Source of the DNA: Heliopora coerulea
Taxonomy: Eukaryota > Cnidaria > Anthozoa > Scleralcyonacea > Helioporidae
DNA length: 64,000 bases
Assembly: GCA_030142905.1 (NCBI GenBank)
Contig: JASJOG010000058.1
Coordinates: 62,001-126,000, forward strand
Direction of reading: 5' to 3'
Below are positions 58,901-64,000 of the stretch, one piece after another (positions within the stretch are counted from its first letter, which is position 1; each line of letters opens with the position of its first letter). A program made the position numbers and the translations under genes. The notes under the pieces were generated by a model, which worked only from the letters and a program-made list of their open reading frames with translations, had not been told where the DNA came from and made no database searches.

Positions 58901-60112
58901 ACTTTCAGTGTAACAGATGTAGCCTAGTCTACTGAGAGATGTCAAAATGCCTTAGATATATTGATGACATAATGTAAGCCATCCTTTTAGCATGTTCTGG
59001 CATCAAGATGCCTTGAACATCTATTTTAATAGCATTCATTTTCAAAATTTTCTCGAGGGGTACATGCTGGGACTGCCTTTGGTAAATCCTACATTAAAAT
59101 ATTTTCCCAATTAGCAGGTCTGCAAAGGAACTTTTTTTTAATTTGGAGCCACGACAGTTTAGCACTCCCTAACAATATTGATTACTTGAGTACTTTCAGT
59201 TTAACCGTTTATTTATCCTGTTGGACATCAATCTTTTCTTCATTATTAATAGATATCCTTCTTTTCCCCTCCAATTCCTCCTTTTCACTCTGTCCTTGTC
59301 TGCGTTAACGCATCTGTCTTTTTGTCTCTTTCTTTCCATCCCTCTCTGTCATCTATGCGTAATTCACTTTGCTTTTTCATTCTATCCACCACATCTTTCC
59401 TTCTCTACCAATTCCCAGCTTTTGAGCTTTTTCCTCTCTCATTTCCCTCGCTTCTCTCCTCCTTCCCTCTCCCTCATTCTTTCTTTTTGCTTTCTGTTTT
59501 CTTTCTTTCTTTCTTTCCTTCCTTCTTTCCTTCCTTCCATCCTTCCTTCATCCCTCTCTCCCTCCTTCCCTCTCTACATTCCTTCTCTCTCATCTCTTCT
59601 CTTCTCTCACCTCTTCTCTCCTCACCTCTTCTTATTTCTTTCCTTCGCGTCTCTTTTCTAACTTCCAGTCTTTTTGTAATTTCTCCTTCTCCTTCATTGC
59701 ACGTCTTAACCCCAATCTTATTTCATTTTGTGAGTGGGACGATGGAACAGGTCCGCTGAACTACATTTTAGCTCCGTTCAAGCACGTTTATTCCCTCGAA
59801 CATGATTCACGAGCTATACTCACGGTCACTCAGGATATCATAAGCTTCTGCAGCTTGTCTGAACCTCCGTTCAGCGTCGGGATCTTGAGTTTTCTCCGGA
59901 TGGAATTTCAAAGACAATTTGCGATACCTTGATGAACGAGAACAAGTGACGAATCAGTTATAATGGGTCTCCGCTTTATTTAAACTTCGTGATATTTATG
60001 AACTAAACATTCAGAGCAAAAAGAAGGAAAATCATTTTTCATACGATTTTTTTATATCAGCATCGTTTGCACCTTTCGTAAGCTCAAGAATACTGTAGTA
60101 ATCCTGACCCAT
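52902..60112 (-). CDS. DNAJB13: DNAJB13 (radial-spoke type II DnaJ protein), complete, 9 exons
   Basis: DnaJ-B family member found in axonemal radial spokes of sperm and cilia (family knowledge). Exons: 60045-60112 (ATG), 59824-59927, 57606-57677, 57012-57095, 55980-56131, 55399-55531, 55007-55101, 53968-54044, 52902-53055 (TGA). All phases join: 939 nt, 312 aa; human is 316. J domain about 1-65: [20 protein letters not shown], then KFHPEKTQD, where the HPD tripeptide reads [15 protein letters not shown] follows, then a short Gly/Phe region ([21 protein letters not shown]). C-terminal substrate-binding domains: [63 protein letters not shown]. There is no zinc-finger region. The last residues [13 protein letters not shown] match the family. 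Tail to tail with SUPT3H, 594 bp apart. Confidence 0.95.
53216..53306. repeat. Imperfect palindrome
   Basis: ctatttcagaatcatcctc ... gagatacatgaacagaaa is mirrored by tttctgttcgtgtatctc ... attctgaaatag with few mismatches and almost no spacer. It lies in the DNAJB13 intron between 53055 and 53968. Confidence 0.85.
53362..53437 (+). mobile_element. tRNA-like sequence, third type
   Basis: A-box-like tagctcaacaggtagat and B-box-like gagttcaaattcc. The ends pair partly (actcga and tcgagt). Not the same family as the main SINE; it is a tRNA-derived SINE head or a diverged tRNA pseudogene. Confidence 0.5.
54515..54735 (-). mobile_element. tRNA-derived SINE copy
   Basis: Full minus-strand copy: tail (gaacgttcgtcaagctctat), tRNA-like head (about 54558-54635), leader (gtgcaagttcgacatatg to cactgtatgtt) and AT-rich end. 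It is followed by an inverted partial copy. Confidence 0.85.
54736..54856 (+). mobile_element. Partial SINE tail, head to head with the previous copy
   Basis: Tail segment only: gatagatgaagaaatcgttt, gagcttgacgaacgttcatc, and ccacatttccaaaatac. With 54515-54735 it makes an inverted pair like that at 14440-14640. Confidence 0.78.
55681..55905 (+). mobile_element. Half copy of the TA-flanked MITE
   Basis: Starts caccttttgctgttcattac after ta and follows the left arm of the 56409-56834 element (catttgcatcaatgggcatt, cattaacaccattctacta) to the centre. The right arm is absent. Confidence 0.8.
56168..56402. repeat. 69-bp minisatellite, 3.4 copies
   Basis: Units begin with catggacaaacgagaactta-like sequence and include agtcactgtcagt. 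They start about 37 bp upstream of DNAJB13 exon 5. The period is a multiple of three and the plus strand stays open for 78 codons, but there is no other coding evidence. Confidence 0.88.
56409..56834. mobile_element. TA-flanked foldback MITE (426 bp)
   Basis: Near-complete foldback: caccttttgctg at 56409 and cagcaaaaggtg ending at 56834, each next to ta. The arms are complementary over most of their length (about 190 bp each, around an AT-rich centre near 56620). No coding capacity. Confidence 0.88.
57838..57972 (-). mobile_element. Diverged copy of the palindrome-forming repeat
   Basis: Carries the complement of the unit seen at 15695-15835 (ggtttgaacctaggagaatc, ttccaggttagtgtagtc) and folds back on itself (tagtgtagtcttgagaaaga against tctttctcaagaccacacta). 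The gaaacgtc segment has been lost. Confidence 0.75.
59225..59700. repeat. Pyrimidine-rich CTTC/CTTT tract (DNAJB13 intron 2)
   Basis: About 470 bp strongly biased to C and T on the plus strand, with regular ttcc and ctctt units at 59500-59650. Ser/Leu/Phe-rich open frames here are compositional. Confidence 0.85.
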
Positions 60113-60799
60113 TTTCATATAACATACTTTCAAAATGGCTGACTTGCTTTCTTCCCAGTTACCATGGCAGCGTTTTCTTCGTTACCATGCCTATGGCCAC
60201 GCGCGATAGGAAATCCACGAGATAACAGGACCTGTTTTTAGCATTGAACTCTAAAATACTCCAATTTTTTTATTTTTTTTTATTTTTAAGATGAGCTGAA
60301 AACTTTCCTACTTGAATCAACATTTGAATAGAATTCTGACACATCACCATTTTTTTTCATTGATATTCTTAGGTTGATATCGTGATCAAGGATCGTTATT
60401 TTCACAATAACTAATAGTTATCCATGACACTTACTTTTAAGTAGGCCATACCACTGTCTCGTGCATTCGGTATCAGGTGAAACAATTGACAGAACTGCAG
60501 TAAACTGAAAACAAAACTAACACAGCCCTGCATATCCGTATAGAGATCCATAAAAGACCATCAACGTACTTCCGCTATCTTTTTCTCAAGACGTGAGAGC
60601 CGGGGGGGATCATCGGCCCTGACGGTTCTTCACCTTTGGCACCCCCTCCCTCCATTTCCAACTTGAAAAATAACATGATGCTAACATGATGCTAAAAATA
60701 ACATATTCAGTGAGTTAAAATTGTTGCCGGCTTTTCTTGTACATTCATTTTATCATCAATTCGAACCAGTACATAAATGTAACCGCTAACCAACTGAGT

Positions 60800-60876
60800 C
60801 CATGTAGCTCAATTGTTAGAGCATCTTACCGGTGATGAGAAGGTTACGGGTTCGATTCCCGTCAGGGGCTCAGAAT
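60800..60876 (+). mobile_element. tRNA-like sequence related to the main SINE head
   Basis: atgtagctcaattgttagag, accggtgatgagaaggttac and gggttcgattccc follow the tRNA-like head of the main SINE, while the normal leader and tail are mostly missing. It lies about 690 bp upstream of DNAJB13. A real Thr-type tRNA gene is not excluded, but the acceptor ends do not pair well. Confidence 0.5.
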
Positions 60877-62202
60877 AGCTTGAGGGCATGCACATAAAGA
60901 AACATCATATATCTACCAAACTACCACTTTTAACTACCTCATAATTTTTCTTCATTACATCACAATTTGGTGCTCCCTACATTTAGTGGCCAAGACAAAT
61001 TACTTTCCCTGGTACTGTTCTTTATATTCACTAGGCTGGTGAGAACAGAGAACAGTTGCGTACCAGGGAAGGCAATTACACGGCCGTGGTAATAACTGAA
61101 TTAAACGAAGTAATACTTTATGTAAAAGCAGAATGCTGGGCAGGCCTTATTTATTGTCGTGTATTAAAGTCACGTATTAAAGGGAATTGACAAAATTTCT
61201 GGGTCGGTCAATGGGATGTGTTTCTATCTATTGCTCACACTCGTAATTTCCCTTCCTCACGTTTTTTTAAATCATAAATTGCTTTTCCTGCCCAGTTTCA
61301 CAAGCTTCTCCATGTTTGACGGTTTTAGATCGTAGTTCTCAGCTAAATGTAAACAAGCATTTTATCGTTCTATTTTGTGTTGTTTACAGTGTCACAAAGA
61401 TTTCAGATTTGTACATAAATCTGCTTTATTATGTAGCCCTCTTAGGGGCGACGCTTCAAAGAATGGTCGTAATTTCTTTAGCAAATAATCCACGTTACAA
61501 ACCAGGTATATCATGGTTAATCAGGGCTAAATTGAAAAAGGGATACTTTATCTGTGCAGTGAGTTAGTTTCAAAGAAAATACCTCACCCATGACTTCACA
61601 GCTCATTTTTCAGATCAATCCAAATTCCCCATGATGAACTGTTTTTATACAAGGACTTATTCGGTAAGAGTTCAAATACATAACAACTTGGAAAAATAGA
61701 AAACTTTAAGTTGATGATTTATTTGGCTATAATCGTTAGAAAGAATATTACAGAACTTATTGAAAAATTTAGTCAATAAGTTTCGCTATCACTCATCTCC
61801 CGAGCACCATCTCGCAATAAATATTTGTGAATTAGGCAAGAAAAATCAAATCAAATTGTATTGTTCTTCAATAAAAGTTTCCTAAGTTCTCAAATCGCTT
61901 AAAATCAAAGAAGAAAACCTGATCAATGTTTCAATGTAAGTCAAAGAATAGTTTCCAGCTTGTATTTGGTTAGTATCGCATGAAGAATCACGTCAATCGC
62001 TTCAAAAAATGATATGGCAAAGAACGATCCATTTTCATGTACAAAAAGCAGCTAGTTATCAAAATAAAAACATCATTCACGTCAGTCATTTCTAAACAAA
62101 AAAAAAGAAAAGAAATGTGATATGTTAGTTTGATGTACGTATGTTCCTCCCCGATTCTCTTTCCCAGTTATAACATGAAGAAATGATTTCTCTTTCCTCA
62201 AG
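60877..62202. other. Intergenic, one doubtful exon
   Basis: Mostly AT-rich. A 50-bp segment (61614-61663) has acceptor- and donor-like borders (ttttcag, ggtaaga) on the plus strand and is open in two frames, but it does not join in frame to the putative exon at 62203, so I do not call it coding. Confidence 0.35.
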
Positions 62203-62523
62203 ACCGGATCCAGAGTTGAAATTTGAGCAGGAAACGGATACTAGCCCCATGTCTCCCGTTTCAGGCCAACTTGTCGATTGTTCAAAGCTCGGGTAAGTTG
62301 ACTCTCAGAGAGGTCCCAGCGGTTACGCACTGTTATCCATCCTTTCAAGTGAAATCTGGCTCACAAGCCCTTTCCCCTGTGTTACAACGTAGTGAAGAGT
62401 TGGAACAATTTGACTAAATTTTTTCCAGGGAATGGGAGTTATCCAACGGACATTTCTCTTCGGAGGATAAATTTAAGTTTGTTCCTCGCGTTGTAGAAGT
62501 GTTCACGCTGACATACCCACCGG
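62203..62523 (+). CDS. Two putative coding exons of an unrecognised protein
   Basis: Exons 62203-62292 and 62429-62523 have good acceptors (ctctttcctcaag; ttttttccag) and donors (ggtaag twice). They share one frame across the intron with a phase-2 junction. They read PDPELKFEQETDTSP ... QLVDCSKLG and EWELSNGHFSSEDKF ... VVEVFTLTYPPG. The composition looks like real protein, but I do not recognise the family. Further exons upstream and downstream were not found. It could also be a chance open frame. Confidence 0.4.
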
Positions 62524-63369
62524 GTAAGCTGCTGGGGCTTTGAAAAGTAGACACCATATTTTTAACGTCTGAGGTTGCACGTCCCTATTAGCCCCTCCCC
62601 AGATCTTTCTATTTCTTAGCACGGGGTTACGTAAGCACTTGAAGTCGAGCGTTATTTGAGGAGTCATCAATGCCGAAGGCCGGGAGAGGTACAAAACATT
62701 TTGAGGTGCAAACGTGCTTCCAGAACGCAAAATAATTTCTGAAAATTTTTGCATGATGGTTCAACGTATACTCGCGAAATAACTCAAGATTGTCATAAAC
62801 AGTAGGCACTCTTCACCCATACAATGTCCCGATATTATTTAAGATGTTCTGATAAATGAAAAAAGAGTGCGCTACGAACGCAGTGTTGTAATAAACATGA
62901 GCAGGGCTCTGGAACACATGACATATTCTGGCTTCTTGAGGTCTTCAAATTATTACCTGTATATCTTGCGATACAGAGATTATAATTCTTGAAATTTATT
63001 TAGTGACCTTGTTTGTAATCGATGTCTTGGGTAAGCTTGCTTTAGTGTCACGCGCCGGATCTTAAAAACATTCTATATCTACCAGAAAGAACACTAGCCA
63101 CAAACTCATTAACATATAAAGGCGAGTACTGAATGAGCCCTTGCACAAAAGATACTGTAGGCAAACCTTGATCAGCTGCATGCCAAGAAAGGTTCTTAAA
63201 AAGACGTCCTTGTTAAAATTTGTTACCGTTTGTTTTCAAGAAAATGCAAAAAACATTACGTACAGTTAAATAAGATGGAGAAGGAGCAAGTCTTAGCACG
63301 GAATGTAACGTCTCGCACCAATCTTACCGGGTGTTTCACACTGACTTCTGTCGGATAGTCAAAATCCTG

Positions 63370-63588
63370 TCAGTAAGCTTCAGTTTGTTCCTGACTTCCC
63401 AACAGGCGTTCTAAGTTACGGATGTATTCAATCGCACTTAAAAGCACAAGAAATTCGTCGCCTTCTTTCCAGTTACATCCAAAAGGAAAATCACCAGGTA
63501 ACTTGTACATAAGGGTAAGAAATGCCTTTCGAAGCTCATCTTTTTCAGAGAGTAAATGGTTGGCTTGCTCGTTATTATTCCTCAACAT
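63370..63588 (-). CDS. Small helix-loop-helix-like protein, single exon (72 aa)
   Basis: ATG at 63588, with an in-frame TAA four codons upstream; ends with TGA. Residues about 14-35 (SEKDELRKAFLTLMYKLPGD) look like HLH helix 1, and about 46-66 (EFLVLLSAIEYIRNLERLLG) like helix 2, separated by a Gly/Trp-containing loop. The segment before helix 1 (RNNNEQANHL) lacks the ERxR basic DNA-contact pattern. A splice-acceptor-like ttgcag lies 27 bp before the ATG, so a 5' exon may exist. Family assignment (achaete-scute, Id-like or other) is open. Confidence 0.5.
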   Translation of the reverse strand: MLRNNNEQANHLLSEKDELRKAFLTLMYKLPGDFPFGCNWKEGDEFLVLLSAIEYIRNLERLLGSQEQTEAY

Positions 63589-64000
63589 AGTAGTCGCTTC
63601 TTACTCTTGCCAGCTGCAAATTGGGATATAGGTGTAGTTAGCGCAACATATGTATGTAGTGACGAGGAGCGTACTCAACCGGCTTTTATTGAGTGAGCCG
63701 CATCCTATTGTTGATCGTCCAATTGCGAAAACACCTGGGGCACTAAATACGTCAAGTTGTGTTTTAAAAGAATGTTTTGGCTGGAAAATGATTCTTTTGC
63801 TGTAGTTTTGGAATCCGCTATGTAAATTAACTTATATTTGTTTACGTACGATAGCCTATCAACATTAAATACCGATACAACCATACGTATAACACGTTTT
63901 GTTGGACTCCCTGAAAGAGGCTTCTCGGCCTAATTTACAATGAGTAAAATTACCTGTATTAGCCAAACTAGAAATTAATACACTATCCTATAACGAAGCC
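63589..64000. other. Upstream flank of the HLH-like gene
   Basis: No coding or repeat feature recognised. AT-rich, with no clear promoter element. Confidence 0.4.

Noticed and set aside
59221..59759. Ser/Leu/Phe-rich frames
   Set aside because: Compositional products of the CTTC tract in a DNAJB13 intron.

Overview
The window is eukaryotic nuclear DNA: intron-rich genes with GT-AG splicing, AT-rich introns, and dense interspersed and simple repeats. The protein set (RUNX with a VWRPY tail, SUPT3H, ARFGEF3, WDTC1, DNAJB13) makes it an animal. The low-copy, human-like exon phases together with tRNA-derived SINEs, Penelope/hammerhead-like palindromes, and hAT and TA-type MITEs suggest a marine invertebrate. 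A cnidarian such as a coral or anemone is my best guess, but this is inference, not proof.

Layout. (1) 77-12603, minus: the N-terminal part of an ARFGEF3 (BIG3) orthologue, 16 exons, running off the left edge. Its introns carry TTG/CAA tracts, pentamer minisatellites and tRNA-derived SINEs. (2) 12.9-16.8 kb: a repeat island with a LINE nested inside a SINE, head-to-head SINEs, and a perfect 222-bp palindrome flanked by a 12-bp duplication. (3) 16835-24724, minus: complete WDTC1 (8 exons, 715 aa by my splice model), with a ~475-bp purine tract in its sixth intron. (4) 24.7-27.7 kb: intergenic, with a clear 585-bp hAT-type element. (5) 27681-34337, minus: RUNX (4 coding exons, 515 aa). (6) 34942-52307, plus: SUPT3H (14 exons, 453 aa), head to head with RUNX across ~600 bp, with an 11-kb third intron. 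(7) 52902-60112, minus: DNAJB13 (9 exons, 312 aa), convergent with SUPT3H. (8) 60.1-64 kb: sparse, with a tRNA-like sequence, two unrecognised plus-strand exons, and a single-exon minus-strand helix-loop-helix protein.

The genes do not form one pathway. The meaningful arrangement is RUNX next to SUPT3H, a pairing also known in vertebrates (RUNX2-SUPT3H), which suggests that the large SUPT3H intron holds RUNX regulatory DNA. RUNX-type binding motifs lie in inverted orientation directly before the RUNX start codon. All exon models were read by eye from splice signals, reading-frame continuity and remembered family sequences. No search was run.
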